NCBI RefSeq assembly: GCF_036178845.1
Contig: NZ_CP108070.1
Span: 4,030,001 to 4,094,000 of the forward strand
Direction of reading: 5' to 3'
Length of the DNA stretch: 64,000 nucleotides
Source: Streptomyces sp. NBC_00271
GTDB lineage: Bacteria > Actinomycetota > Actinomycetes > Streptomycetales > Streptomycetaceae
Of this stretch, positions 45,439-54,255 are shown piece by piece (the first letter of the stretch is position 1; every line of letters starts with the position of its first letter). A program made the position numbers and the translations under genes. The notes under the pieces are model-generated. The model saw nothing but the letters and a program-made list of their open reading frames with translations. It did no database searches and was not told the DNA's origin.

Positions 45439-45452
45439 TAGAACCCGTTACT
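45439..45452. promoter_or_regulatory. KstR-like operator at cyp125, one mismatch
   Basis: TAGAACCCGTTACT matches TNNAACNNGTTNNA except the final base. It is 27 bp upstream of the cyp125 start, within the expected promoter. With the site at 45308 it gives each divergent gene its own box. Confidence 0.65.
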
Positions 45453-45478
45453 ACCTTCACGGCAATTCCGGATTCCTG

Positions 45479-46744
45479 ATGGACCGTCAGAATGGTGGGT
45501 GGTCGCCGATGCCCTGTCCCGCGCTGCCCGACGGGTTCGACTTCACCGACCCCGATGTGCTGCACCACCGCGTGCCCCTGCCGGAGTTCGCCGAACTGCG
45601 CCGGGCCGAACCCGTCCGCTGGATCCCCCAGCCGGCCGGTCTGGCCGGCTTCCAGGACGAGGGCTACTGGGCGGTGACCCGGCACGCGGACGTCAAGTAC
45701 GTCTCCACGCACCCGGAGATCTACTCCTCCTCCCTCAACACCGCGATCATCCGCTTCCACGAGCACATGCAGCGCGACGCGATCGACGCCCAGCGGCTGA
45801 TCCTGCTCAACATGGACCCGCCCGAGCACACCCGCGTCCGCCAGATCGTGCAACGCGGTTTCACGCCAAGGGCCATCCGGGCGCTGGAGGAACGGCTCCG
45901 CTCCCGCGCCCTCGCGATCGTCGAGGGCGCCCGCGCCCACTCGGGACCCTTCGACTTCGTCACCGAGGTCGCCTGCGAACTGCCCCTCCAGGCGATAGCC
46001 GAGCTGATCGGCGTCCCCCAGGACGACCGCATCAAGATCTTCGAGTGGTCCAACAAGATGATCGCGTACGACGACCCGGAGTACGCCATCACCGAGGAGG
46101 TCGGCGCCGAGTCGGCCGCCGAGCTGATCTCGTACGCCATGAACATGGCCGCCGACCGCAAGCAGTGCCCGGCCAAGGACATCGTCAGCACCCTGGTGGC
46201 GGCCGAGGACGAGGGCAACCTCGGTTCCGACGAGTTCGGCTTCTTCGTGCTGATGCTGTCGGTCGCCGGCAACGAGACCACCCGTAACGCCATCACCCAC
46301 GGCATGCACGCCTTCCTCAGCCACCCCGAGCAGTGGGAGCTGTACAAGAGCACCCGCCCGGCGACCACGGCCGAGGAGATCGTGCGGTGGGCGACCCCGG
46401 TGGTCTCCTTCCAGCGCACCGCCACCCAGGACACCGAACTCGGCGGCAAACAGATCAAGAAGGGCGACCGCGTCGGCATCTTCTATGCCTCCGCCAACCA
46501 CGACCCCGAGGTCTTCGAGAACCCGGACACCTTCGACATCACCCGCGACCCCAACCCCCACCTGGGCTTCGGCGGCGGTGGCCCCCACTATTGCCTCGGC
46601 AAGTCCCTGGCCGTCCTCGAGATCGACCTCATCTTCAACGCGATCGCCGACGCGATGCCGAACCTGACCCTGGTCGGCGACCCACGCCGACTGCGCTCCG
46701 CCTGGATCAACGGCGTCAAGGAACTCCAGGTCGACGCCGGCTGA
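45479..46744 (+). CDS. cyp125: Sterol C26/27-hydroxylase, cytochrome P450 CYP125
   Basis: 421 residues. I-helix oxygen-binding motif AGNETTRNA, ExxR in AEEIVRWATPVVSFQRTA, and heme loop HLGFGGGGPHYCLG with Cys372. LPDGFDFTDPDVLHH, LNMDPPEHTRVRQI and EFGFFVLMLSVAGNETT match CYP125 closely from memory. CYP125 oxidises the terminal carbon of cholesterol or cholestenone, starting side-chain degradation. ATG 45479 gives the family-like N-terminus; ATG 45509 is possible. The likely electron donor is a 3Fe-4S ferredoxin such as that at 23430. A terminator hairpin follows. Confidence 0.93.
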   Translation: MDRQNGGWSPMPCPALPDGFDFTDPDVLHHRVPLPEFAELRRAEPVRWIPQPAGLAGFQDEGYWAVTRHADVKYVSTHPEIYSSSLNTAIIRFHEHMQRDAIDAQRLILLNMDPPEHTRVRQIVQRGFTPRAIRALEERLRSRALAIVEGARAHSGPFDFVTEVACELPLQAIAELIGVPQDDRIKIFEWSNKMIAYDDPEYAITEEVGAESAAELISYAMNMAADRKQCPAKDIVSTLVAAEDEGNLGSDEFGFFVLMLSVAGNETTRNAITHGMHAFLSHPEQWELYKSTRPATTAEEIVRWATPVVSFQRTATQDTELGGKQIKKGDRVGIFYASANHDPEVFENPDTFDITRDPNPHLGFGGGGPHYCLGKSLAVLEIDLIFNAIADAMPNLTLVGDPRRLRSAWINGVKELQVDAG

Positions 46745-46758
46745 CCGCACCGCACGCT

Positions 46759-46791
46759 CGGGCCGACGGACTCCCGGTGTCCGTCGGCCCG
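46759..46791 (+). terminator. Hairpin terminator after cyp125
   Basis: CGGGCCGACGGAC and GTCCGTCGGCCCG form a perfect 13-bp stem with a 7-nt loop, 15 bp after the P450 stop. Confidence 0.85.
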
Positions 46792-46965
46792 TCCCGCGGG
46801 AGGCAGGGGCATCCCCCCTACGCCCCGCCCCTGCCTCCCCCGAGATGAACCTCCGATCATCCGAACTTCCGATGAACGTCTCCGTTCCGTTTCACGTCTT
46901 CACCGGTGGCTCAGCCCTCCCCCCACTCCGAAGACAACCGACACTTCGAACGGAACCGGTGCACT

Positions 46966-48594
46966 GTGGTCTCTGCCGAGCTGACTCCCGTCCGGCCCGA
47001 CCACCCGGCCGTACGCCGAAGACGCCCGCTTCACGCGTTCTGGCGCCGCCACCGTCTCCCCCTCCTCGTCACCCTCCCCGTGCTGCCGCTGTACGCGGTG
47101 TGGTGGGCCTTCCTCGCGACCGGCGGTGGTGATCTCGCGGCCCAGGTGGCGTGGGCGGAGTTCGTGGCGCGGCACGGCGGATCGGCGTACAACCTCTTCT
47201 GGTACGGCGGGATGCACACCGCCAACTACAGCCTGATCTCGCCGTATCTGATGGCCGGGCTGGGCGTGCGCCCGGTGACGGTGGTCTCCGGGCTCGCCGC
47301 CACCTGGCTGGCCGCCGTGCTGATCGCCCGCACGGGGATACCGCGGCCGGTGGGCCCCGCGCTGCTGGCCTCGCTCGCGCTGTGGTGCAACGTCGCCTCG
47401 GGGCGCACCACGTTCGCGCTGGGCGTCGCCCTCGGTCTCGCCGCCTGTGTGCTGCTGACGGGCGAGCGGCGGACGCTGTCGGCGGCGGCGTACGCGGCAC
47501 TGGCGACCATGGCGAGCCCGGTGGCCGGACTGTTCCTGGTGGTGGTGGGCGCCGGACATCTCGCCGTACGGGACCGGGTGCGGGCCGGGGCGCTGCTGGT
47601 GCCGCCGGTGGTCGTCGTCGGGGCGACCACGCTGCTGTTCCCCTTCACCGGACAGCAGTTGATGTCCTTGGACCGGATCTGGCCGCCCGTGCTGTTCGGG
47701 CTGACCGTTGCCACGCTGGCCCCGCGCGGCTGGCGGGTGGCCCGCTGGTGCGGGGTCGTGTACGCGGTCGGGACCGTGCTGACGTATCTGATCGCCTCCC
47801 CGGTGGGGACGAACGTGGAGCGGTTCGCGGAGCTGTTCGCGCCCGCCGCGCTCCTTGCCGCGCTGCTCAGCGCGCCCAGGGGGCTGCACCTGGTGCGGCG
47901 CGTCGCGCTGGTGGTGACGCTCGTGCTCTCCGTCGCCTGGGTCGGGCACAAGACCGTGGCCGACCTGGTGGTGTCCACGACCGTGCCCGCCTGGGCCGCC
48001 GACACGCACGGCGTCGTACAGACACTGGAGCGGCTCGGCGCCGGCCGCGGCCGTGTCGAGGTGGTCCCGGCCCGCAACCACCGCGAGGCCTCCACGCTCG
48101 CCCCGCATGTGAACCTGGCGCGCGGCTGGAACCGTCAGCTGGACATGGAGCGGGGGCGGCTCTTCTACGACGGCACGTTCTCGGAGACGACCTACCGGGC
48201 CTGGCTGGACCGCTGGGCGGTGGGATTCGTCGTGCTGCCCGCGGCGAAGCCGGACGGGTACGCCGAGGCGGAGGCGCAGCTGGTGAGGAATCGGCCCGCG
48301 TGGCTGGAGCCGGTGTGGAGCGACGCCAACTGGCAGGTGCTGCGGGTGCGCGACGCCGTGCCGCTGGTGTCGGCGCCCGGTTCCGTGCTGCGCACGACGA
48401 GCGCCGAGGTGGACGTACGGGTGCCGGTGGCCGGCCCGGTGACCGTGCGGGTCGCGTACTCGCCGTGGCTGCGCGCGCCGGGCGGCTGCCTGACGCGGGA
48501 CGGCGAGTTCACGCGGCTGACGGTGACCGAGCCGGGTGAGTACCGGATCAGCTCGGGGTACGGCCCGTCGCCGGGACCGGATCCTTCCTGCTGA
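46966..48594 (+). CDS. Polytopic membrane protein, GT-C glycosyltransferase-like
   Basis: 542 residues from GTG 46966. About ten to eleven hydrophobic helices in residues 28-345, then a soluble C-terminal region (RVEVVPARNHREAS, RLFYDGTFSETTYRAWLDRW, GEYRISSGYG). The long membrane part plus periplasmic tail resembles GT-C-type glycosyltransferases or related integral proteins. No DxD or other catalytic residue could be assigned. Its tail overlaps the convergent GT87/PAP2 gene by 47 bp. Function unknown. Confidence 0.8.
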   Translation: MVSAELTPVRPDHPAVRRRRPLHAFWRRHRLPLLVTLPVLPLYAVWWAFLATGGGDLAAQVAWAEFVARHGGSAYNLFWYGGMHTANYSLISPYLMAGLGVRPVTVVSGLAATWLAAVLIARTGIPRPVGPALLASLALWCNVASGRTTFALGVALGLAACVLLTGERRTLSAAAYAALATMASPVAGLFLVVVGAGHLAVRDRVRAGALLVPPVVVVGATTLLFPFTGQQLMSLDRIWPPVLFGLTVATLAPRGWRVARWCGVVYAVGTVLTYLIASPVGTNVERFAELFAPAALLAALLSAPRGLHLVRRVALVVTLVLSVAWVGHKTVADLVVSTTVPAWAADTHGVVQTLERLGAGRGRVEVVPARNHREASTLAPHVNLARGWNRQLDMERGRLFYDGTFSETTYRAWLDRWAVGFVVLPAAKPDGYAEAEAQLVRNRPAWLEPVWSDANWQVLRVRDAVPLVSAPGSVLRTTSAEVDVRVPVAGPVTVRVAYSPWLRAPGGCLTRDGEFTRLTVTEPGEYRISSGYGPSPGPDPSC

Positions 48595-50632
48595 CCTCCA
48601 CGGGCTTCATCAGGGGCCTCGGCCGAGGCCCCTGGAGGAGGTGGGTCAGGCCGAAGCCCGCGCCGACGACGGCCGCGCCGCCCACCGCGTCCAGCACCCA
48701 GTGGTTGCCGGTCGCCACGATCGCGGAGACCGTGAGCAACGGGTGCAGCAGGCCGAGCGCCTTCATCCACCACTTGGGCGCCAGGACCGCGATGACGACT
48801 CCGCACCACAGGGACCAGCCGAAGTGCAGCGAGGGCATCGCGGCGTACTGGTTGGTCAGCGCGGTCAGCGTGCCGTAGTCCGGCTTGGAGAAGTCCTGCA
48901 CGCCGTGCACGGTGTCCATGACGCCGAGGCCCGGCATCAGGCGCGGCGGGGCGAGCGGGAAGAGCCAGAAGCCGAGGAGCGCCATCAGGGTGGCGAAGCC
49001 GAGCGCCGAGCGCGCCCAGCGGTAGTCGCCGGGGCGGCGGACGTAGAGCACGGCGAGGACGGTGAGCGGGACGACGAAGTGGAACGACTCGTAATAGAAG
49101 GCGAAGAAGTCCCGCAGCCACCCGACCTTGAACACGGCGTGGTTGACCCAGTGCTCGATGTCGATGTGCAGGAACCGCTCGATGGAGAGGATCTGGTCGC
49201 CGTGGTGTTCGGCGGTGGTCCGGCCGCCCGCGTTGGTGCCGCCCGTCGCGGCGAGCCTGACCTGTTGGTAGGCGGAGTAGCCGACGCGGATCAGGAGCAG
49301 TTCGAGCAGCAGGTTCGGGCGGGTGAACACGCGGCCCAGGAAGGGGAGCAGCGGCACCCGCTTCCTGGGGGTACCTCCCAGGCCTTTGGGGCTCTGGGGG
49401 AGCGTGGGCACGGACTGGGCGTAGTCGGTGGGGATCGGCGCCCGGTAGTACTCCGAGGTGCGGGAGAGGAACGGCACGATCGTGGCGGCGGCGAGCGCGG
49501 CGAGCAGCACCACGTTGTCGCGCAGCGGGAAGAGCGCCGCCTTGTTCGGCAGCATCATCTTCGCGGGCAGCGTCATGACGAGGATGACGGCGACGGGCCA
49601 CATGGGGCGGTCCGAGGTCTTCTTGCCGACCCTGCCGACCAGCGCGAGCAGCACCCACAGCAGCTGGTGCTGCCAGGACGTGGGCGAGACGACGACGGCG
49701 ACACAGCCGGTGATCGCCACGGCCAGCAGCAGCTGCCCGTCCCGTGCGTAGCGGATGGCGCGGCGCAAGCCGAGGGCGGCGACCGCGGCGCCCAGCAGCA
49801 GGAACAGGGTGATCTCCAGCGGGCCGTTGAGGCCGAGCCGCAGCAGCGCGCCGTGCAGCGACTGGTTGGAGAGGTCGTCGGCGTCCCCGCCGAGGCCGAC
49901 GCCCGCCAGGTGGTGCACCCAGTAGGTGGTGGAGTCGTGCGGCATCACGGCCCAGGCGAGCGCGCCGAGGCCGGCGAAGGTGATCGCGGTGGACTCGACG
50001 GCGCGGCGGCGCCCGGTGAACCAGAGCAGCGGCGCGAAGACCAGCAGGGTGGGCTGCAGGGCGGCGGCGACACCGATCAGCAGGCCGCTGGCACGCTCGC
50101 CCCGGACGGCGAAGCAGCCGAGCAGGACGAGCAGGACCGGGATGATGCTGGTCTGGCCGAGGTAGAGGGCGTTGCGCACCGGCAGCGACAGCATCAGCAG
50201 GCTGATCGCGACGGGCGCGGCGAGCAGGGCGGTGCGCCGGCTCACCGGCTGGGGCAGGGCGCGTGCGACGACCAGGCCGAGGACGACGACCAGCGAGAGA
50301 CTGCCGAAGGTCCAGCCCCAGCCGAGCGTCTGTTCGGCGGCGCGGGTGAGGGGTTTGAGGACGAATCCTCCGAAGGGGGTGCCGGTGAACTGCGTCGAGT
50401 CGTACAGCGATCCCTTCACATGCAGGACGCCGTTGGGTCCGACCCAGGTCTCCAGGTCCGTCAGCCGTTCCCCTTTCGGGGTGCTCAGCACGACGGTGAC
50501 CTGCCGTATCGCGAGGACCGCGGCGATCAACCACAGCCCGATCCGGATCGCGCGCAGTCTCGCTCTCGCCGATTCCGCCGCCCCCGCCCCGAAGGCATTG
50601 CCCGCTGTCCCGCCGTGCTCAACGTTCGCCAC
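48548..50632 (-). CDS. Bifunctional GT87-like glycosyltransferase / PAP2 phosphatase-like protein
   Basis: 694 residues. The first 420 are a polytopic GT87/DUF2029-type mannosyltransferase-like domain (about ten helices; LYDSTQFTGTPFGGFVLKPL). The last 260 form an AUR1/inositol-phosphotransferase-type PAP2 domain with MPSLHFGWSLW and NHWVLDAVGG, whose His and Asp residues are catalytic in the family. A 17-residue linker between them (PTLPQSPKGLGGTPRKR) is encoded by a palindromic repeat at 49364-49402. The protein probably acts on polyprenyl or lipid sugar donors; substrate not known. Such fusions occur widely in actinobacteria. Confidence 0.88.
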   Translation of the reverse strand: MANVEHGGTAGNAFGAGAAESARARLRAIRIGLWLIAAVLAIRQVTVVLSTPKGERLTDLETWVGPNGVLHVKGSLYDSTQFTGTPFGGFVLKPLTRAAEQTLGWGWTFGSLSLVVVLGLVVARALPQPVSRRTALLAAPVAISLLMLSLPVRNALYLGQTSIIPVLLVLLGCFAVRGERASGLLIGVAAALQPTLLVFAPLLWFTGRRRAVESTAITFAGLGALAWAVMPHDSTTYWVHHLAGVGLGGDADDLSNQSLHGALLRLGLNGPLEITLFLLLGAAVAALGLRRAIRYARDGQLLLAVAITGCVAVVVSPTSWQHQLLWVLLALVGRVGKKTSDRPMWPVAVILVMTLPAKMMLPNKAALFPLRDNVVLLAALAAATIVPFLSRTSEYYRAPIPTDYAQSVPTLPQSPKGLGGTPRKRVPLLPFLGRVFTRPNLLLELLLIRVGYSAYQQVRLAATGGTNAGGRTTAEHHGDQILSIERFLHIDIEHWVNHAVFKVGWLRDFFAFYYESFHFVVPLTVLAVLYVRRPGDYRWARSALGFATLMALLGFWLFPLAPPRLMPGLGVMDTVHGVQDFSKPDYGTLTALTNQYAAMPSLHFGWSLWCGVVIAVLAPKWWMKALGLLHPLLTVSAIVATGNHWVLDAVGGAAVVGAGFGLTHLLQGPRPRPLMKPVEVSRKDPVPATGRTPS
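49364..49402. repeat. Palindromic repeat inside the GT87/PAP2 coding sequence
   Basis: CCTGGGGGTACCTCCCAGG (49364-49382) is a near-perfect palindrome, followed by a GCCTTTGGGGCTCTGGGGGAG tract of the kind found in many Streptomyces intergenic regions. Here it lies in frame and encodes the interdomain linker. Whether it is recently inserted cannot be told from one sequence. Confidence 0.6.
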
Positions 50633-51016
50633 GCCCCGCCGACCCTCCCGCCCCGTCCGCCCTGTCCGTCCCGTTCGCCCCGCGTGCCCCGTGCGTCCGG
50701 ACCCGGCCCGGACCTTACGAGGCTCGCACGCCCCGATTGAGAGACGCAGGCAACCCCCTCTTCACCTGACGGCCTCCCGCCTTTCGTCCGGATGACGATA
50801 GTGCGCGCATGGTTCCGGTTCCCCGCTTCGTTCGCGACTTAGCTCACAAAGGAGCCCCGGAAAAGCGGCGCGCGATCAGGCCTGCACCCCTGCGTACGGC
50901 GCATTTACTTGCACTATGCATCGAGTTGCCTACGGCACGTGATGCGGACGAGTGCCCCTATGGTCGCTTTTCGGCCTACTTCCGGGTGAGCCGCGTCCCC
51001 GTCCCCTACGAAGGGC
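50633..51016. other. Divergent intergenic region, 384 bp, no gene
   Basis: This gap separates the minus-strand GT87/PAP2 gene and the plus-strand MFS gene. It is GC-rich with an A/T-richer patch around 50905-50935 (ACTTGCACTATGCATCGAG), a possible promoter area. No reliable -35/-10 pair or coding signal was recognised; a reading frame beginning at 50809 is a shadow of the MFS gene. Confidence 0.5.
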
Positions 51017-52399
51017 ATGCCCTTGCCGTCCGCCACAGCAGTCACCCCCGCCGTACCCCGACCCCGGACCCCCACGCCGCCGCCCGAGGCCTACGTCACC
51101 GATCCGGTCCTGGTCAAGCGGGCCGTCAAGGCGGCGGCCCTCGGCAACGCGATGGAGTGGTTCGACTTCGGTGTCTACAGCTACATCGCGGTGACGCTGG
51201 GCAAGGTCTTCTTCCCCTCCGGCAACCCCACAGCGCAGTTGCTGTCCACCTTCGGCGCCTTCGCCGCGGCCTTCCTCGTCCGCCCGCTCGGCGGCATGGT
51301 CTTCGGCCCGCTCGGCGACCGCGTCGGCCGCCAGAAGGTCCTCGCCCTCACCATGATCATGATGGCGGCGGGCACCTTCGCGATCGGCCTGATCCCCTCG
51401 TACGCCACGATCGGCGTCGGCGCTCCCCTGCTGCTGCTCGCGGCCCGGCTCGTCCAGGGCTTCTCCACCGGCGGCGAGTACGCGGGCGCCTCCACCTTCA
51501 TCGCCGAGTACGCGCCCGACAAGAAGCGCGGCTTCTTCGGGAGCTGGCTGGAATTCGGCACGCTCGCCGGATACATCGGCGGCGCCGGCCTGGTCACCCT
51601 CATGACCGCCTTCCTGTCCACCGAGGACCTGCTGTCCTGGGGCTGGCGCGTGCCGTTCCTGATCGCGGGCCCGATGGGGATCATCGGCCTGTATCTGCGG
51701 ATGCGCCTGGAGGAGACCCCGGCGTTCGCGGCGGAACTGGCCAAGGCCTCGAAGAAGGAGGCGGACCGCCCCAAGGTGCGGCTGCGCGAGATGGTCGCGG
51801 GCCAGTGGCGCGCGCTGCTGCTCTGCGTCGGCCTGGTGCTGGTCTTCAACGTCACCGACTACATGCTGCTGTCGTACATGCCGAGCTATCTGACGAGCGA
51901 GCTGAAGTACGACGAGACGCACGGCCTGCTGGTCGTCCTCGGCGTGATGGCGCTGATGATGATCGTCCAGCCCTTCGCGGGCGCGCTGACCGACCGCATC
52001 GGCCGCCGCCCGGTGATCGCCGCGGGCTGCGTCGGCTTCCTCGCCCTGTCCGTACCGGCGCTCCTGCTGATCCGCCAGGGCAGTCTGCTCGCGGTCGCGC
52101 TCGGCATGGGCGCGCTGGGCCTGCTGCTGGTCTGCTTCACCTCCGCGATGCCCGCCGCGCTCCCGGCGCTCTTCCCGACGAAGGTCCGCTACGGCTCGCT
52201 GTCCATCGGCTTCAACGTCTCCGTCTCGCTCTTCGGCGGTACGACCCCGCTGGTCACCACGGCGCTCATCGGGGCGACCGGGAACATGATGATGCCCGCC
52301 TACTACATGATGGCCGCGGCCGTCGTCGGTGGCGTGGCGGTGTGGTTCATGACCGAGTCCGCGGGTCGCCCGCTGCCGGGCTCCGCGCCCGCCGTGTAG
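51017..52399 (+). CDS. MFS metabolite:H+ symporter (ProP/MHS-like)
   Basis: 460 residues with 12 helices. GNAMEWFDFGVYSYIAVTLG and the motif GPLGDRVGRQKVLALTMIMM, followed by RLVQGFSTGGEYAGASTFIAEY, define the metabolite:H+ symporter family, including osmoprotectant and dicarboxylate uptake proteins. The AELAKASKKEADRPKVRLRE central loop is typical. ATG follows GAAGGGC. Likely imports proline, betaine or a similar solute; not fixed by sequence. An isolated gene. Confidence 0.9.
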   Translation: MPLPSATAVTPAVPRPRTPTPPPEAYVTDPVLVKRAVKAAALGNAMEWFDFGVYSYIAVTLGKVFFPSGNPTAQLLSTFGAFAAAFLVRPLGGMVFGPLGDRVGRQKVLALTMIMMAAGTFAIGLIPSYATIGVGAPLLLLAARLVQGFSTGGEYAGASTFIAEYAPDKKRGFFGSWLEFGTLAGYIGGAGLVTLMTAFLSTEDLLSWGWRVPFLIAGPMGIIGLYLRMRLEETPAFAAELAKASKKEADRPKVRLREMVAGQWRALLLCVGLVLVFNVTDYMLLSYMPSYLTSELKYDETHGLLVVLGVMALMMIVQPFAGALTDRIGRRPVIAAGCVGFLALSVPALLLIRQGSLLAVALGMGALGLLLVCFTSAMPAALPALFPTKVRYGSLSIGFNVSVSLFGGTTPLVTTALIGATGNMMMPAYYMMAAAVVGGVAVWFMTESAGRPLPGSAPAV

Positions 52400-52413
52400 G
52401 TTGGGCCGTGGGA

Positions 52414-52434
52414 CTAGTTAGGACATCTAACTAG
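52414..52434. promoter_or_regulatory. Perfect 8-bp inverted repeat before the O-methyltransferase
   Basis: CTAGTTAG-GACAT-CTAACTAG is an A/T-rich 21-bp palindrome in otherwise GC-rich DNA, 20 bp upstream of the start at 52455. Length and composition fit a MarR-family operator. No regulator gene is next to it. Confidence 0.75.
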
Positions 52435-52454
52435 GCATACGAAAGGCATGGTTC

Positions 52455-53126
52455 ATGAGCGAGTCGCAGCTCTGGAACGACGTCGACGACTACTTCACCA
52501 CCCTCCTCGCCCCCGCCGACGAGACACTGACGGCGGCCCTGCGCGACAGCGACGCCGCGGGGCTGCCGCAGATCGCCGTCGCGCCGAACCAGGGCAAGCT
52601 GCTCCAGCTGCTCGCCGAGATCCAGGGCGCCCGCCGCATCCTGGAGATCGGCACCCTCGGCGGCTACAGCACCATCTGGCTGGGCCGCGCACTCCCGGCC
52701 GACGGCCGGCTGATCACCTTCGAGTACGACGCCACGCACGCCGAGGTCGCCCGCCGCAACCTCGCCCGCGCGGGCCTCGACAAGATCGCCGAGGTGCGGG
52801 TCGGACCCGCGCTGGAGTCGCTGCCGAAGCTGGCCGAGGAGAACCCGGAGCCGTTCGACTTCGTGTTCATCGACGCCGACAAGGTGAACAACCCGCACTA
52901 CGTCGAGTGGGCCCTCAAGCTCACCCGCCCCGGCAGCCTGATCGTCGTCGACAACGTCGTACGCAGCGGGCGGGTCACCGAGGCGGGCAGCGCCGAACCG
53001 AGCGTGCGGGGCACCCGGGCCGCCCTCGAACTGATCGCCGCCCACCCGAAGTTGAGCGGTACGGCGATCCAGACGGTGGGCAGCAAGGGGTACGACGGGT
53101 TCGCGCTGGCGCGCGTGCTGGCCTGA
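52455..53126 (+). CDS. SAM-dependent O-methyltransferase (family 3, CCoAOMT-like)
   Basis: 223 residues. ILEIGTLGGYSTIWLGRAL (motif I), LITFEYDATHAEVARRNLA, FDFVFIDADKVNNPHYVEWA (metal-binding Asp) and SLIVVDNVVRSGRV match cation-dependent catechol-type O-methyltransferases. It likely methylates a catechol-like hydroxyl. ATG follows GAAAGG. The 21-bp palindrome upstream suggests it is repressed until an inducer, perhaps a phenolic, appears; that is inference. Confidence 0.9.
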   Translation: MSESQLWNDVDDYFTTLLAPADETLTAALRDSDAAGLPQIAVAPNQGKLLQLLAEIQGARRILEIGTLGGYSTIWLGRALPADGRLITFEYDATHAEVARRNLARAGLDKIAEVRVGPALESLPKLAEENPEPFDFVFIDADKVNNPHYVEWALKLTRPGSLIVVDNVVRSGRVTEAGSAEPSVRGTRAALELIAAHPKLSGTAIQTVGSKGYDGFALARVLA

Positions 53127-53168
53127 CGCCTGCTTCTCCGGGGCGCGCAGGCTCGCGCTCCGGGGGGC

Positions 53169-53564
53169 TCAGGTCTCGTGGTAGAAACCCACGTTCACGC
53201 TGTGCGGTCCTGTGCGGTCGAGGATGACGATCTCCCCCGAACCGCCCGCGGGGAGCTTCGCCGTCCCGCCGTACGGGACGGCCTGCGTCGGCAGTCCGGC
53301 CAGCGTCAGCCGTACCTCGGCGGAGGGCTCAGGGCGTGACCCGTGCAGCCAGGTGACCTGCCAGGTACCGTCCGGGCCGCACAGGAACTCCAGGTGGACC
53401 CGGGAGACGAACAGCCAGTCGTCGGGGGTCGCGAGCCGGCACACGGCCCGGTCCCGGCCCACCCGCAGCACGGCTCCGGGGTCGCTCGGCGCGTCGGCCA
53501 TCAGCATTCCGGCCGTCGCACCAGCGTCCGCCCCGGTGACCGAGGCCATGGTGAGTTCGAGCAC
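53169..53564 (-). CDS. Small FHA-like protein
   Basis: 131 residues from GTG 53564, which follows GAAGGAGC; the extended frame upstream is not supported. VLELTMASVTGADAGATAG is followed by GAVLRVGRDRAVCRLATPDD and FVSRVHLEFLCGPDGTWQVT, resembling the G-R-x(n)-S-R-x-H core of a forkhead-associated (phosphothreonine-binding) domain. It ends in an isolated beta-like segment (VILDRTGPHSVNVGFYHE). FHA assignment is plausible, not certain. It is convergent with the O-methyltransferase gene. Confidence 0.7.
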   Translation of the reverse strand: MLELTMASVTGADAGATAGMLMADAPSDPGAVLRVGRDRAVCRLATPDDWLFVSRVHLEFLCGPDGTWQVTWLHGSRPEPSAEVRLTLAGLPTQAVPYGGTAKLPAGGSGEIVILDRTGPHSVNVGFYHET

Positions 53565-53701
53565 GTGCGCTCCTTCGAGTTCCAGCGTTAATCCGGTCCG
53601 CGGCGCTTCAACCCCCCTGGTACCGAGTGTGGTTGACGCGCCGCCGCCGCATGATAATTCGCCCGATCGTCCGATCGTGTGTCGTACGGCACAATGGACG
53701 C

Positions 53702-54106
53702 ATGACCGAACGGAAGCCACCCGGGGTCAGCTTCGAGACCTGGGTCGACCGCCAGATCCGTGAGGCGGAGGCCCGCGGCGAGTTCGCGGACCTGCCCGGC
53801 GCGGGCAAGCCCATGCCCGCCGTGACCGACACGCCGTACGACGAACTGTGGTGGATCAAGCGGAAGATGGCCCGCGAGGGGCTGTCGGTGCTGCCGCCGA
53901 CGCTGGCCCTGCGCAAGGAGGCCGAGGACGCGCTCGCGGCGGCCTCGGTGGCGCCCTCGGAGCGCGTCGTGCGCCGGATCGTCGAGGACATCAACGCCAA
54001 GATCCGCGAGGTCATGTTCAAGCCGCCGCCGGGACCTCCCCTCGGCCTCAAGCCGTACGACGTGGACGAGATCGTCCGGGAGTGGCGCGAGCGCCGGGCC
54101 GGATGA
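53702..54106 (+). CDS. DUF1992 (DnaJ-homologue C-terminal-type) protein
   Basis: 134 residues: FETWVDRQIREAEARGEFADLPGAGKPMP and WWIKRKMAREGLSVLPPTLALRKE are the DUF1992 core. The protein is highly helical with no signal or membrane helix. A CACAAT -10-like box ends 6 nt before the ATG, so the transcript could be leaderless. Function unknown; family members are small and often adjacent to envelope genes. A terminator follows at 54121. Confidence 0.88.
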   Translation: MTERKPPGVSFETWVDRQIREAEARGEFADLPGAGKPMPAVTDTPYDELWWIKRKMAREGLSVLPPTLALRKEAEDALAAASVAPSERVVRRIVEDINAKIREVMFKPPPGPPLGLKPYDVDEIVREWRERRAG

Positions 54107-54120
54107 CCCCGTCGACGGGT

Positions 54121-54158
54121 GAGGCCGCGTCCCGGAACATGGTCCGGGACGCGGCCTC
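54121..54158 (+). terminator. Hairpin terminator
   Basis: GAGGCCGCGTCCCGG and CCGGGACGCGGCCTC form a perfect 15-bp stem with an 8-nt loop, 14 bp after the DUF1992 stop. Confidence 0.85.
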
Positions 54159-54162
54159 AGGG

Positions 54163-54255
54163 TGGTACTTCGACGTGGTACTTCGACGGTTCGGCCTCCT
54201 GACCGGTGCAGGAGTCGCTCGGTCACCTACAGGTGCAGGAGTCGCTCGGTCACCT
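54163..54255. repeat. Two tandem duplications at the 3' end of the 54227 gene
   Basis: TGGTACTTCGACG occurs twice head to tail (54163-54175, 54176-54188). A 24-bp unit, 54205-54228, is repeated at 54232-54255 with a 3-bp spacer; the second copy is the last 24 coding bases and stop context of the gene at 54227. Independent small duplications here suggest slippage-prone sequence. Confidence 0.8.

Noticed and set aside
50809..52434. 541-residue reading frame upstream of and overlapping the MFS gene
   Set aside because: Arg/Pro-rich shadow of the MFS gene in another frame.
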